A stretch of DNA of 28,978 bases, taken from positions 1 to 28,978 of the forward strand of contig PBDC01000017.1 of NCBI GenBank assembly GCA_002717185.1, read 5' to 3'. The notes beneath the pieces were generated by a model, which worked only from the letters and a program-made list of their open reading frames with translations, searched no databases and was not told where the DNA came from. The position numbers were made by a program, and so were the translations under genes. Every line of letters begins with the position of its first letter. Position 1 is the first letter of the stretch. The stretch is from Rhodospirillaceae bacterium (lineage in GTDB: Bacteria; Pseudomonadota; Alphaproteobacteria; UBA8366; GCA-2717185). Shown in pieces: positions 1 through 8,348 of this stretch.

Positions 1-168
1 TCGTAAGCATCTTCCAACGGCAGCGGTAAAAGAACCTTGACCCGTGGTTTCGGTGAGGATGATATCTTTGAAAAGATAGGTTGGCGCCGCGTCATTGGCG
101 CGAAGTCTATGGGAGTCGCGCCTCAGGCGCCATACTGAAGCTGTGCCAAGTGGGATCGGAGGTAATTC
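1..168. other. Upstream region of the housekeeping operon; no gene supported
   Basis: No reading frame here is long enough or recognisable. All forward frames meet an early stop, so at most a few C-terminal codons of an upstream gene could lie at the edge. In many alphaproteobacteria priA lies next to this operon, but the usual PriA C-terminal ending is not visible. Small inverted repeats occur at 64-77 (ATCTT/AAGAT) and 118-130 (GCGCC/GGCGC), neither followed by a T-run. A good ribosome binding site (GGAGGT) precedes the ATG at 169. Confidence 0.5.
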
Positions 169-825
169 ATGAAATTTTTTGTTGATACGGCTGACATCGG
201 CGAAATTCGGGAACTTGCCGACACAGGCTTACTTGACGGTGTCACTACGAACCCGTCGCTTATCGCCAAGGCCGGTCGTGATTTTTTCGAGGTAATTGGA
301 GAGATCTGTGAAGTCGTTGATGGCCCGGTAAGCGCCGAGGTGGCGGCTACTGATTACGACACCATGCTGGCGGAAGGCCAAAAACTGGCTAGTCTCGCGA
401 AAAATATTGCGGTCAAAGTGCCTCTTACGCCAGCCGGATTGAAGACTTGTCGGGTGCTTGCAAGTGGCGGCACGATGGTTAATGTCACGCTGTGTTTTTC
501 TGCTAATCAGGCAATCCTTGCCGCTAAGGCTGGGGCCAGCTTCATTTCTCCGTTTGTTGGACGGCTCGACGACATTGCAGCCGATGGCATGAATTTGATC
601 GCGGAAATTTGCGAGATTTACGCAAATTACTCGAGTTTTACGACGGAAGTTCTTGTTGCATCGGTGCGCTCGCCGATGCATATCGCTGAATCTGCGAAAA
701 TGGGTGCGCATGTGGCCACGGTACCGGCGGCCGTACTTTGGTCGCTATTCAATCATCCTTTAACTGATAAAGGCCTTGATGCGTTTCTGGCTGACTGGAA
801 GAAAACCGGGCAGTCGATACTATAA
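169..825 (+). CDS. tal: Transaldolase / fructose-6-phosphate aldolase (TalC/FSA family)
   Basis: A 218-residue cytosolic class I aldolase of the small TalC/FSA family, which acts on sugar phosphates in the non-oxidative pentose phosphate pathway. The start is fixed by GGAGGT just upstream and by the family's N-terminal [15 protein letters not shown] lies at residues 26-30, and the Schiff-base lysine is K83 in AVKVPLT, matching the family. Two residues separate true transaldolases from FSA: this protein has Glu57 (SAEV) and Phe129 (SPFVGR), where E. coli FSA has Gln and Tyr. Transaldolase is therefore the more likely activity (inference from family knowledge). It leads an operon with DUF484, xerC and DUF1491 on the same strand; DUF484 begins within about 20 bases. 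Confidence 0.93.
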   Translation: MKFFVDTADIGEIRELADTGLLDGVTTNPSLIAKAGRDFFEVIGEICEVVDGPVSAEVAATDYDTMLAEGQKLASLAKNIAVKVPLTPAGLKTCRVLASGGTMVNVTLCFSANQAILAAKAGASFISPFVGRLDDIAADGMNLIAEICEIYANYSSFTTEVLVASVRSPMHIAESAKMGAHVATVPAAVLWSLFNHPLTDKGLDAFLADWKKTGQSIL

Positions 826-846
826 GGAAGTGGCGGGTAGGGCGTG

Positions 847-1554
847 ATGCAGGAATCAACTGATCGCAAAAACGACGAGCTGACAGATGAGCGCGTCGCG
901 GCCTATCTACGAGATAATCTGGACTTTCTTTCGCGCAATCCCGACGTATTCCGCATGATGGCGCCACCGGACCGCGAGTTTGGCGATGGCGTCAGTGATA
1001 TTCAAACGGCGATGATTGGTCAATTACGGACCGAGATTAGCCGGTTAAACGCGCGCCAGGATGAAATCATTCTTACCAGCCGGGCCAACCTGAATACGCA
1101 AAGTAGGGTCCATGAATGCGTTGTCGTAATGCTGGCTGCGAAATCTTTCGAGCAGGCGTTGCAGATAGTCACGACGGATTTTGCTGTAATTCTGGATTTA
1201 GACGTGGTGGCCTTGTGCATTGAGGTTGAGGAGGGATCGCCGGCCCCCTTGCGAATGTCTGGTTTACGCATGTTGGCGTCCGGTGGTGTTGACGCAACTA
1301 TGGGTGAGAACAAGCGGGTTCGTTTGCACAGCGACGCGCCGGCGGATCCGGAAATTTTTGGTGGTGCAGCAACGCTGGTTCGGTCAACGGCCTTCATCCG
1401 GCTGGACATTTCTGATTACACCCCTCCGGCATTGATCGCGTTCGGAGCGCGACGGCCAGGAAAATTCCACTCTGGTCAAGGGACAGAACTACTGAACTTT
1501 TTGGGACGGGTTGTCGAGCACAATATTCGGCTATGGCTGTCGCTCCCAGGGTAA
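847..1554 (+). CDS. DUF484 family protein (GAF-like)
   Basis: A protein of 235 residues from the ATG at 847 (a GTG at 844 is an equally placed alternative adding one residue). The N-terminal third carries the DUF484 signature: VAAYLRDNLDFLSRNPDVF around residues 17-35, then GDGVSDIQ and GQLRTEISRL, a helical/coiled-coil segment to about residue 80. The remainder resembles a GAF-type sensory fold. DUF484 genes lie directly before xerC in many proteobacteria; the molecular role is not established. Here the end overlaps the xerC start by 22 bases, so the two are probably translationally coupled. No metal or catalytic motif is visible. Confidence 0.88.
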   Translation: MQESTDRKNDELTDERVAAYLRDNLDFLSRNPDVFRMMAPPDREFGDGVSDIQTAMIGQLRTEISRLNARQDEIILTSRANLNTQSRVHECVVVMLAAKSFEQALQIVTTDFAVILDLDVVALCIEVEEGSPAPLRMSGLRMLASGGVDATMGENKRVRLHSDAPADPEIFGGAATLVRSTAFIRLDISDYTPPALIAFGARRPGKFHSGQGTELLNFLGRVVEHNIRLWLSLPG

Positions 1555-2489
1555 ATGACGCGGGCGCGCTCGGCGTCGCGAAAGATCTCGCCTCTCTGAT
1601 TGGCGATTGGCGGACCTCGATTGCGGGTGAGCGACGACTGTCGCCGAATACTGTCACTGCATACGAAACTGACCTTTTTCAATTTCTCCGGTTTTTGATC
1701 CAACATTTGGGCGAAGCACCGTCTGCGCACACTCTTGAAGCTTTACGTCCCGTGGTGTTTCGGTCCTGGCTTGCCAGCAGAGCGCAGGCTGGGATTAGCC
1801 GAAGTTCAACGGCTCGTGCTCTGTCGGTTATTCGGGGATTTTTTCTTTGGTGCGAGCGCAATGGCCACATCACCAACCAGGCAATTCATGCTGTGCGATC
1901 ACCGAAAGTACCGCATTTCGTGCCGAAGCCGCTCTCAACCGCAGACGCTGCCGCCGTTGTTGAGCAGGTCGGTGAATTGGCGCAGGAGCCTTGGGTTGGC
2001 CTACGCGATATCGCATTGTTTACGCTACTATATGGTTGCGGATTGCGTATCTCCGAAGCGCTCGGAATGACTCGCTCCGATGCGCCGGTAAGCGATGTAC
2101 TGACCGTGATTGGCAAGGGTGCGAAAGAACGCATGGTACCGGTCCTTCCCGCGGTACGCCAGGCGATAGATGCTTATATTGAGGTTTGTCCGCTGCAGTT
2201 AGGACCGGATGCGCCCCTGTTCCGTGGAGTTCGTGGTGGGTCTTTGAACCCTGCGGTGGCGCAGCGACAGATGCGGATCGTGCGCGGTTGGCTCGGTCTG
2301 TCTGAGAGCGCGACACCGCACGCTTTGCGGCATTCCTTTGCTACGCATCTGTTGGCAGGTGGCGGTGACCTTCGTTCGATTCAGGAATTGCTGGGACATG
2401 CGTCCCTATCGACGACGCAGCGCTATACCGAAGTAGAGGACGCTCATCTGCTGGCAGAATACCGCGCAGCGCATCCGAGGGCCCGTTGA
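1533..2489 (+). CDS. xerC: Site-specific tyrosine recombinase XerC
   Basis: A 318-residue tyrosine recombinase. With XerD it resolves chromosome dimers at dif. The N-terminal SAM-like DNA-binding domain spans about residues 20-115 (RRLSPNTVTAYETDL). The catalytic domain shows the complete active site: R172 (CGLRISEAL), K195 (GKGAKER), H263 and R266 (HALRHSFATHLL), H289 (LLGHASLSTTQ) and nucleophile Y298 (RYTEV). The position after DUF484 and the full length argue for housekeeping XerC rather than a phage or island integrase. The start overlaps the DUF484 end. ATG at 1533 is used because no better start lies nearer the conserved N-terminus. Confidence 0.95.
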   Translation: MAVAPRVNDAGALGVAKDLASLIGDWRTSIAGERRLSPNTVTAYETDLFQFLRFLIQHLGEAPSAHTLEALRPVVFRSWLASRAQAGISRSSTARALSVIRGFFLWCERNGHITNQAIHAVRSPKVPHFVPKPLSTADAAAVVEQVGELAQEPWVGLRDIALFTLLYGCGLRISEALGMTRSDAPVSDVLTVIGKGAKERMVPVLPAVRQAIDAYIEVCPLQLGPDAPLFRGVRGGSLNPAVAQRQMRIVRGWLGLSESATPHALRHSFATHLLAGGGDLRSIQELLGHASLSTTQRYTEVEDAHLLAEYRAAHPRAR

Positions 2490-2493
2490 CGGG

Positions 2494-2829
2494 ATGCCGG
2501 CCCGGATCAAGACCGAATATTGGGTGCAGGCACATCTGCGGCATTGTGCTTTAGCAACAATTCCGGCTTTTGTGGTGCGCCGTGGCGACCGGGAGCGTGG
2601 CATGGTGCTGGTCAAGATCAACACTTTGGACGAGGGCTGCAAGGTCCTCACCCAAGTGCGCGATCTCGATGGTAAACTAGGCTGGCTCTCCGCGCTTGAT
2701 GGGACATTGGCGCCGGAAGCGGAGGCCGACGCCTATATCGCGCGTCAGGTTGACCGCGATCCGGACCTGTGGGTTGTTGAGATCGAGGACCGAGAAGGCC
2801 GCAACTGGTTCGAGGGCGAAGAATTTTAA
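2494..2829 (+). CDS. DUF1491 family protein
   Basis: A 111-residue soluble protein that I recognise as DUF1491, a family largely confined to Alphaproteobacteria and without known function. Visible hallmarks are the N-terminal ARIKTEYWVQAHLR, the central GMVLVKINTL and the acidic C-terminus with DPDLWVVEIEDREGR. It follows xerC after 4 bases and is almost certainly co-transcribed with it. No signal peptide, membrane helix or enzymatic motif is apparent. The gene supports an alphaproteobacterial origin of the window. Confidence 0.85.
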   Translation: MPARIKTEYWVQAHLRHCALATIPAFVVRRGDRERGMVLVKINTLDEGCKVLTQVRDLDGKLGWLSALDGTLAPEAEADAYIARQVDRDPDLWVVEIEDREGRNWFEGEEF

Positions 2830-2927
2830 CCTGCCTTATTAGAGTCGCGGCCTGCTTGCAATATCTGGTATGGAACTGGCAGAAACTTGGGGGCACATTG
2901 CTTGCCCGCTGAATACGGAGACATGCT

Positions 2928-4241
2928 ATGCGTTACCCGACCAATGATTTGGAAAATTTCTGGCTACCGTTTACGGCGAACAAGGAATTCAAACGCGACC
3001 CGCGGCTCGTCGTCGAGGGCAAAGGACTTTACTACACGAGCCACGAAGGGCACGAGTTGATCGATGCCGTGTCTGGACTGTTCTGTTCGCCAGCCGGACA
3101 AAGTCGGCCGGAAATCGCCGAAGCGGTGCATGAGCAGATGCTTGAGCTGGCATATATCCCGTCTTTCAACCACGGTCACCCTGCGGCCTTTGAGCTTGCA
3201 CGACAGATTAGCCGGATTACACCGAGCGACTTGGACTATGTGTTCTTTACCAATTCCGGCTCCGAAGCTGTCGAAACCGCTCTCAAGATTGCGTTGCTGT
3301 ACCATCGCGCCCTAGGCGACGGGCAGCGCATGCGGTTGGTCGGGCGCGAGCGCGGCTATCACGGCGTTAACTTTGCTGGCTTCTCGGTTGGCGGCATGGT
3401 GCGGAACCGCGAGATGTATGGACTTGGTGTGCCGGGTGTCGTGCATTTGCGCCATACCTGGCTGGAGGAGAACCGGTTCAGTAAAGGGCAGCCGGAGAAC
3501 GGCGTTGAGTTGGCGGATGATCTGCAGCGTTTCTGCGACTTGCATGGCAGCGATACAATTGCGGCCTGCATCGTCGAGCCAGTGGCTGGGTCGATTGGCT
3601 GCTATGTGCCACCGAAAGGCTATCTGGAGCGTCTGCGCGAAATCTGCGACGCGAACGGTATCCTGCTAATCTTTGATGAGGTCATCACCGGTTTCGGCCG
3701 CATGGGCACCGCCTTCGCTAGCCAGCGTTTTGGTGTCGAGCCTGATATCATGACCATGGCGAAGGCTCTTACCAACGGCGCGATCCCAATGGGCGGGGTC
3801 GCAGTTAACGACAAGGTATACAAGACCATCACCGAGGCTGGGCCAGAGAAGGGTATCGAGTTCTATCATGGCTATACCTACACTGCGCATCCTGCGGCTT
3901 GTGCAGCTGGTATCGCTGCGCTGGGTATTTACGAGCGGGAAGGTCTGTTTGACAAGGCGGCGTCAATGGAGAAGTTTTTCCTCGATCAGGTATTCGCCCT
4001 ACAGGATGTCGGCGCAGTGACCGATATCCGCGGTATAGGTATGCTGGCTGCGATTGATCTGGCAGTTTTGGACGGCGTGCCGGGCGCGCGCGGCGCCGGA
4101 GCGGTCAAGGATCTTTACAACGCGGGCGTTTTCACCAAGGTGACAGGTGACTCAGTTCTGATCTCGCCGCCTTTCGTTTCGGAAGAGAAGGATATTGAGC
4201 GGATGATCGGAACCATCCGCAACGTTGTCAGCGCCTACTGA
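2928..4241 (+). CDS. Class III omega-amino acid:pyruvate aminotransferase (beta-alanine:pyruvate type)
   Basis: A 437-residue PLP-dependent fold type I aminotransferase. It most resembles beta-alanine:pyruvate / omega-amino acid:pyruvate transaminases: an N-terminal FWLPFTANKEFKRDPR block, the PLP phosphate-binding NSGSEA at 109-114, GYHGVNFAG at 143-151, the PLP-ring aspartate D250 in IFDEVITGFGR, and the Schiff-base lysine K279 in MAKALTNGAIPMGG. It would move the omega-amino group of beta-alanine or a similar amine to pyruvate, giving a semialdehyde. The MmsA-type dehydrogenase immediately downstream would consume malonate semialdehyde, which supports this reading. GGAG lies 9 bases before the start. 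Related omega-amines remain possible substrates. Confidence 0.85.
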   Translation: MRYPTNDLENFWLPFTANKEFKRDPRLVVEGKGLYYTSHEGHELIDAVSGLFCSPAGQSRPEIAEAVHEQMLELAYIPSFNHGHPAAFELARQISRITPSDLDYVFFTNSGSEAVETALKIALLYHRALGDGQRMRLVGRERGYHGVNFAGFSVGGMVRNREMYGLGVPGVVHLRHTWLEENRFSKGQPENGVELADDLQRFCDLHGSDTIAACIVEPVAGSIGCYVPPKGYLERLREICDANGILLIFDEVITGFGRMGTAFASQRFGVEPDIMTMAKALTNGAIPMGGVAVNDKVYKTITEAGPEKGIEFYHGYTYTAHPAACAAGIAALGIYEREGLFDKAASMEKFFLDQVFALQDVGAVTDIRGIGMLAAIDLAVLDGVPGARGAGAVKDLYNAGVFTKVTGDSVLISPPFVSEEKDIERMIGTIRNVVSAY

Positions 4242-4275
4242 ACGGACAGCTGACTTAATTCACAAGGAAAAAACG

Positions 4276-5775
4276 ATGGCGGAACAGCTTTATCACTTCA
4301 TCAACGGTGCACGTGTGGATGGCACAAGCGGCCGAAACGGCGATGTTTTCAACCCGGCTACGGGCGAAGTCGTATCGCTTTGCCCTTATGCCTCAGCCGA
4401 AGATGTCGACAGTGCGGTCCGGGCCGGTCTCGCAGCGCAACCGGAGTGGGACGCGACGGCGGCGCCACGCCGGGCTGCCGTGATCTTCAAGTTCCGAGAA
4501 CTGGTTATGCAGAATACGGACAAGCTGGCTGAGATCGTCGGTCTCGAACACGGCAAAACCATCGAGGATGCCAAGGGTTCGATCCAGCGCGGCCTCGACG
4601 TGACCGAATTTGCCTGCGGCATTCCGCACCTGTTGAAAGGCGAGCTGTCGACCAATGTTGGCGGCGGCATTGATACCTATTCGATGCGCGAGGCTGTCGG
4701 CGTTGTTGGCGGCATTACGCCGTTTAACTTCCCGGTCATGATCCCGTGTTGGATGGGCGTGATGGCGATCGCTTGTGGCAACGCCTTTATCAACAAGCCC
4801 TCCGAACGCGACCCCTCTGCACCATTATTCCTGGCAGAACTTTGGAAGGAAGCCGGCCTGCCGGATGGTATCTGGAATGTAGTGAATGGTGACAAGGAAG
4901 CCGTCGATGCGCTAATTGCGCATCCCGACGTGCCTGCGATCAGTTTTGTCGGCTCGACTTTGGTCGGCGAATACGTCTATCAGGCGGGCACCGCGCGAAA
5001 CAAGCGGGTGCAGTCCTTCTGCGGTGCGAAGAACCATCTGATTGTGATGCCCGATGCGGATATGGATCAGACGGTCGATGCGCTGATGGGCTCGGGCTAC
5101 GGTTCAGCTGGAGAGCGCTGTATGGCGGTTTCCGTCGCCGTCCCGGTTGGTCGGGATACGGCGGACGAACTAGTTAAGCGGCTTGAGCCGCGGGTCCGTA
5201 CCCTTAAGATTGGACCTTATAACGATCCGGCGGCTGATATGGGTCCGCTTGTGACCGCGCAGGCCAAGGCACGTGTTGAAAACTATATCGACCAGGGCGT
5301 CGAGGCCGGTGCCGATCTGGTCGTCGACGGCCGCGGCGCTACTCTTCAGGGTTACGAGAACGGTTTCTTCGTCGGTGGCACATTATTCGATAATGTCACG
5401 ACGGACATGTCGATCTACAAGGATGAGATCTTCGGTCCGGTCCTGTCCGTCGCGCGGGCCGATAGTTTCGACAATGCGGTCGAGATAGTGAACGGTCACG
5501 AATACGCTAACGGGGTGGCGATCTTTACCCGCGACGGTGATGCGGCGCGCGCCTTTAGCGACCAGGTTGATGTTGGTATGATCGGCATTAACGTGCCGAT
5601 CCCGGTGCCGATGGCCTTCCACCATTTCGGCGGCTCGAAGCGCTCCAAGTTCGGCGACACCCAGATGCATGGCCCGCAGTCGATCAACTTTTTCACCAAG
5701 ATGAAGACAATTTCCGCCCGGTGGCCTAGCGGCATCAAGGAGGGTGCGCAGTTTACTATGCCGACAAATAGGTAA
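4276..5775 (+). CDS. mmsA: CoA-acylating methylmalonate/malonate-semialdehyde dehydrogenase
   Basis: A 499-residue aldehyde dehydrogenase. I choose ATG 4276, preceded by AAGGAAAA, over an upstream TTG that would overlap the aminotransferase. Features of the MmsA subgroup are GGITPFNFPVMIP at about 145-157, the catalytic cysteine C282 in GERCMAVS, and CGAKNH at 249-254, where hydrolytic ALDHs carry a glutamate general base. Loss of that glutamate is characteristic of the CoA-dependent family, which makes acetyl-CoA or propionyl-CoA, CO2 and NADH from malonate or methylmalonate semialdehyde. With the preceding aminotransferase this forms a beta-alanine-type route. It should not be read as PhnY, although phosphonate genes lie nearby. 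Confidence 0.9.
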   Translation: MAEQLYHFINGARVDGTSGRNGDVFNPATGEVVSLCPYASAEDVDSAVRAGLAAQPEWDATAAPRRAAVIFKFRELVMQNTDKLAEIVGLEHGKTIEDAKGSIQRGLDVTEFACGIPHLLKGELSTNVGGGIDTYSMREAVGVVGGITPFNFPVMIPCWMGVMAIACGNAFINKPSERDPSAPLFLAELWKEAGLPDGIWNVVNGDKEAVDALIAHPDVPAISFVGSTLVGEYVYQAGTARNKRVQSFCGAKNHLIVMPDADMDQTVDALMGSGYGSAGERCMAVSVAVPVGRDTADELVKRLEPRVRTLKIGPYNDPAADMGPLVTAQAKARVENYIDQGVEAGADLVVDGRGATLQGYENGFFVGGTLFDNVTTDMSIYKDEIFGPVLSVARADSFDNAVEIVNGHEYANGVAIFTRDGDAARAFSDQVDVGMIGINVPIPVPMAFHHFGGSKRSKFGDTQMHGPQSINFFTKMKTISARWPSGIKEGAQFTMPTNR

Positions 5776-5805
5776 GAAATAAGCTGGTGCGGTGAGGGGG
5801 TAAAT

Positions 5806-8250
5806 TCACACTTTCACGCGCCCGCTGGTTGGGTCATAGAAGGGGCGGAGGCTGGCTTTCGCGGGGATACGTTGGCCAGCGATGTCGATCTCAAAGAAAC
5901 CGGATTCCAAATAATCTTTGCCGACGCCGCCCAAATATTCGACATAACCCATGCCGACCGATGCACCCAGCGTGTGACCGTAGGCGGCTGACGAAATAGC
6001 ACCGACTCGTTTGTCATCGCGGTAGATTGGCTCGTCGTGATACATCATAGGTTTCGCGTCGAGCAGCTTGAACAACACCATCCGCTTCTGCAGTGGCTTG
6101 CCGCGCTGCGCCTCCACAGCGGCGCGGCCGATGAAATCGATTTCTTTGTCCCAACTGACCGCGAAGCCGAGCCCGGCCTCGACCGGTGTGTCGATGCTGG
6201 TGATGTCGTGACCCCAGTGACGATATCCCTTCTCGCAGCGGAGCGAATCCATCGCATGGTACCCTGCCGGGCGCAGATTCAAGGGACGGCCTGCCTCGAC
6301 CAAAGTTTCGTATACATGAGCTGCGAATTCGGTCGGCATGTAGAGCTCCCAGCCTAACTCACCAACGTATGTGATGCGTTGCGCTCGGACACGTGCGTAG
6401 CCGATTTCTACCTCCTGGCTGGTAAGGAACGGAAATCCGTTATTAGAAAGATCGACTTTGCAGACCGTATTCAACAGGTCTCTCGACTTCGGTCCCATTA
6501 GGCCTAGCATGCAGACGCCTGAGGTCACGTCAGTAGCAATGGCGAAGCGGTCGCCAATATGGCGTTTGAGCCAGGCGAAGTCTCTAGTCGCGTTCGCGGC
6601 TCCGGTCACTACGATGTATTTGTCCTCGGCCAGGCGTGTAACAGTGAGATCGGCCTCGATACCGCCCCGCGGGTTTAACCATTGTGTGTAGACGGCACGA
6701 CCCAGCGGCACGTCGACGTCCCCAGCGCAGACTTCCTGCAGCACCGTCTCTGAAGCGGGCCCTTCCACAAGGAACTTGGCGAAGGAGGTCTGGTCGAAGA
6801 TTGCCACGTCTTCGCGTGCCGCCCGGTGTTCTTCAGCCGAGGGCTCGAACCAGTTCTGCCGACCCCAAGAATACTGATATTGCGGGGCCGGCTCGCCTGG
6901 CGAAAACCAATTTGGCCTTTCCCACCCGAACGCGGTGCCGAAGCATGCGCCGGACAGCACCAGATGCTCGTGGATCGCCGAACGGCGCGCACCACGCGCG
7001 GTTTCAGGTTGGCGAAACGGCCAGTGCATGGCGTACAGCAGGCCAACGGATTCCGTTGTGCGGTCGTGCAAGTAGTTGCCGTTGGTCTGATATGGGTGGA
7101 AGCGCCCTATATCAATATCGTTGAGATCGTAGTTCGGCGCTCCGTCGACGATCCATTCCGCGAGCGCCATACCGACCCCGCCAGCCGACTGGATACCGAT
7201 GGAATTAAAGCCTGCGGCTACGAAGAGCCGATCGACGGTCGGTGCTTCGCCTACGATATAGCGATTGTCCGGCGTGAAGCTTTCCGGTCCGACAAGTAGC
7301 TGCCGTACTTCAGCCGTCTCCAGGCTTGGCACACGCTGGATACCATTCTGCAGGAAGATATCGAATTGGTCCCAGTCCTCATCGAAAAGCGCAAACTCGA
7401 AACCCTCTGGGATGCCGTCGCCGCCCCAGGGTTTGGCATTCGGTTCGAAGCCACCAATCAGGAGGCCACCGACTTCCTCCTTGATGTAGATGTAGCCGTC
7501 CATGTCGCGGATCACTGGCTGGCCGCGGATCACGTCCTTTAAGGGGCGCGTCACCATGTACATGTGCTCTGCTGCGTGCAGTGGTACGGCGACACCGAGC
7601 GGGCCGGCCAGGTCGCGGGTCCACATGCCACCGCACAACACAACGTAGTCGGCGGTGATTTCGCCGTGGTCAGTGACGACGCCGCTCGCGGCGCCGTTTT
7701 TCGTAAGGACTTGGCGAACCTTTATGCCTTCCGCAATAGTTACACCATTCGCCCGTGCACCCTTGGCGAGCGACTGTGATGTATCGGTTGGGTTAGTTGT
7801 ACCGTCTCCCGGCATGAAATAGGCCGCGACCAGATCGTTGGTCCGCAGCATCGGCGCCTTTTCCGTTACCTCGTCCATTGAAATGCGATGAATTTCAACT
7901 CCGAAGGAGGTGGCCATGGCGGCCTGGCGTTTCAGCTCTTCCTCGCGGGCGGCCGTGCGAGCGAGGGAGATGCTGCCGGTCTGCCGGAACCCGGTTGCTT
8001 GGCCGGTTTCCGCCTCAAGGTCTCTATAAAGATCCAGGGTGTATTTCGCCAGATTGGTCTGGCTCTGCGTCGCGCGGAGCTGCGCCACCAAGCCAGCCGC
8101 GTGCCAGGTCGTGCCGCAAGATATCTGGCCCTGCTCAAGTAGCATCGTGTCGGACCAGCCGAGCTTGGCTAGGTGGTAGGCGATACTGCACCCGACGATG
8201 CCGCCTCCAACGATGACGGCGCGGGCGTGTTTTGGCAATGCTTTGGCCAT
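5806..8250 (-). CDS. Dimethylglycine/sarcosine dehydrogenase-like FAD oxidoreductase
   Basis: An 814-residue flavoprotein with the dimethylglycine/sarcosine dehydrogenase architecture. It has an N-terminal DAO domain (GGGIVG dinucleotide motif at 15-20), a central FAO_M linker near 370-425, then GCV_T and GCV_T C-terminal folate-binding domains to the end. CGTTWHAAGL places H50 where family members attach FAD covalently. Such enzymes oxidatively N-demethylate secondary or tertiary amines and pass the C1 unit to tetrahydrofolate; the exact substrate cannot be read here. The stop lies 30 bases from the mmsA stop (convergent), and the gene is divergent from phnW across about 100 bases. AGCAGGT precedes the start. 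Dimethylglycine, sarcosine or an N-methylated amine linked to phosphonate use are all possible. Confidence 0.85.
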   Translation of the reverse strand: MAKALPKHARAVIVGGGIVGCSIAYHLAKLGWSDTMLLEQGQISCGTTWHAAGLVAQLRATQSQTNLAKYTLDLYRDLEAETGQATGFRQTGSISLARTAAREEELKRQAAMATSFGVEIHRISMDEVTEKAPMLRTNDLVAAYFMPGDGTTNPTDTSQSLAKGARANGVTIAEGIKVRQVLTKNGAASGVVTDHGEITADYVVLCGGMWTRDLAGPLGVAVPLHAAEHMYMVTRPLKDVIRGQPVIRDMDGYIYIKEEVGGLLIGGFEPNAKPWGGDGIPEGFEFALFDEDWDQFDIFLQNGIQRVPSLETAEVRQLLVGPESFTPDNRYIVGEAPTVDRLFVAAGFNSIGIQSAGGVGMALAEWIVDGAPNYDLNDIDIGRFHPYQTNGNYLHDRTTESVGLLYAMHWPFRQPETARGARRSAIHEHLVLSGACFGTAFGWERPNWFSPGEPAPQYQYSWGRQNWFEPSAEEHRAAREDVAIFDQTSFAKFLVEGPASETVLQEVCAGDVDVPLGRAVYTQWLNPRGGIEADLTVTRLAEDKYIVVTGAANATRDFAWLKRHIGDRFAIATDVTSGVCMLGLMGPKSRDLLNTVCKVDLSNNGFPFLTSQEVEIGYARVRAQRITYVGELGWELYMPTEFAAHVYETLVEAGRPLNLRPAGYHAMDSLRCEKGYRHWGHDITSIDTPVEAGLGFAVSWDKEIDFIGRAAVEAQRGKPLQKRMVLFKLLDAKPMMYHDEPIYRDDKRVGAISSAAYGHTLGASVGMGYVEYLGGVGKDYLESGFFEIDIAGQRIPAKASLRPFYDPTSGRVKV

Positions 8251-8348
8251 GGAGACCTGCTATCGGTTCAGTCTTTTATCGAAACCGTTATAGCGGGTGT
8301 CTGTTCAGGCTGATATAGCGGTATCTACAAATTTTCGGTGTGTGGACG
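8251..8348. promoter_or_regulatory. Divergent promoter region with direct repeats
   Basis: A 98-base region shared by the dehydrogenase (minus) and phnW (plus). TATAGCGG occurs twice in the same orientation, at 8289-8296 and 8314-8321, 25 bases apart, and GTTCAG also occurs twice, near 8266 and 8303. This could be a regulator site; no regulator gene lies beside it. Exact promoter elements cannot be assigned. Confidence 0.35.

Noticed and set aside
1..168. C-terminus of PriA
   Set aside because: The expected PriA ending is absent in every forward frame, and stops occur at the very edge.
1533..2489. Integrase of a mobile island
   Set aside because: Housekeeping XerC by length, active-site motifs and DUF484 context; no att repeats or tRNA nearby.
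2928..4241. PbfA-type 1-hydroxy-2-aminoethylphosphonate ammonia-lyase, given the nearby phn genes
   Set aside because: The sequence matches the beta-alanine:pyruvate aminotransferase pattern closely and is followed by mmsA, its usual metabolic partner.
4276..5775. PhnY phosphonoacetaldehyde dehydrogenase
   Set aside because: The CGAKNH motif lacking the general-base glutamate marks the CoA-acylating MmsA family.
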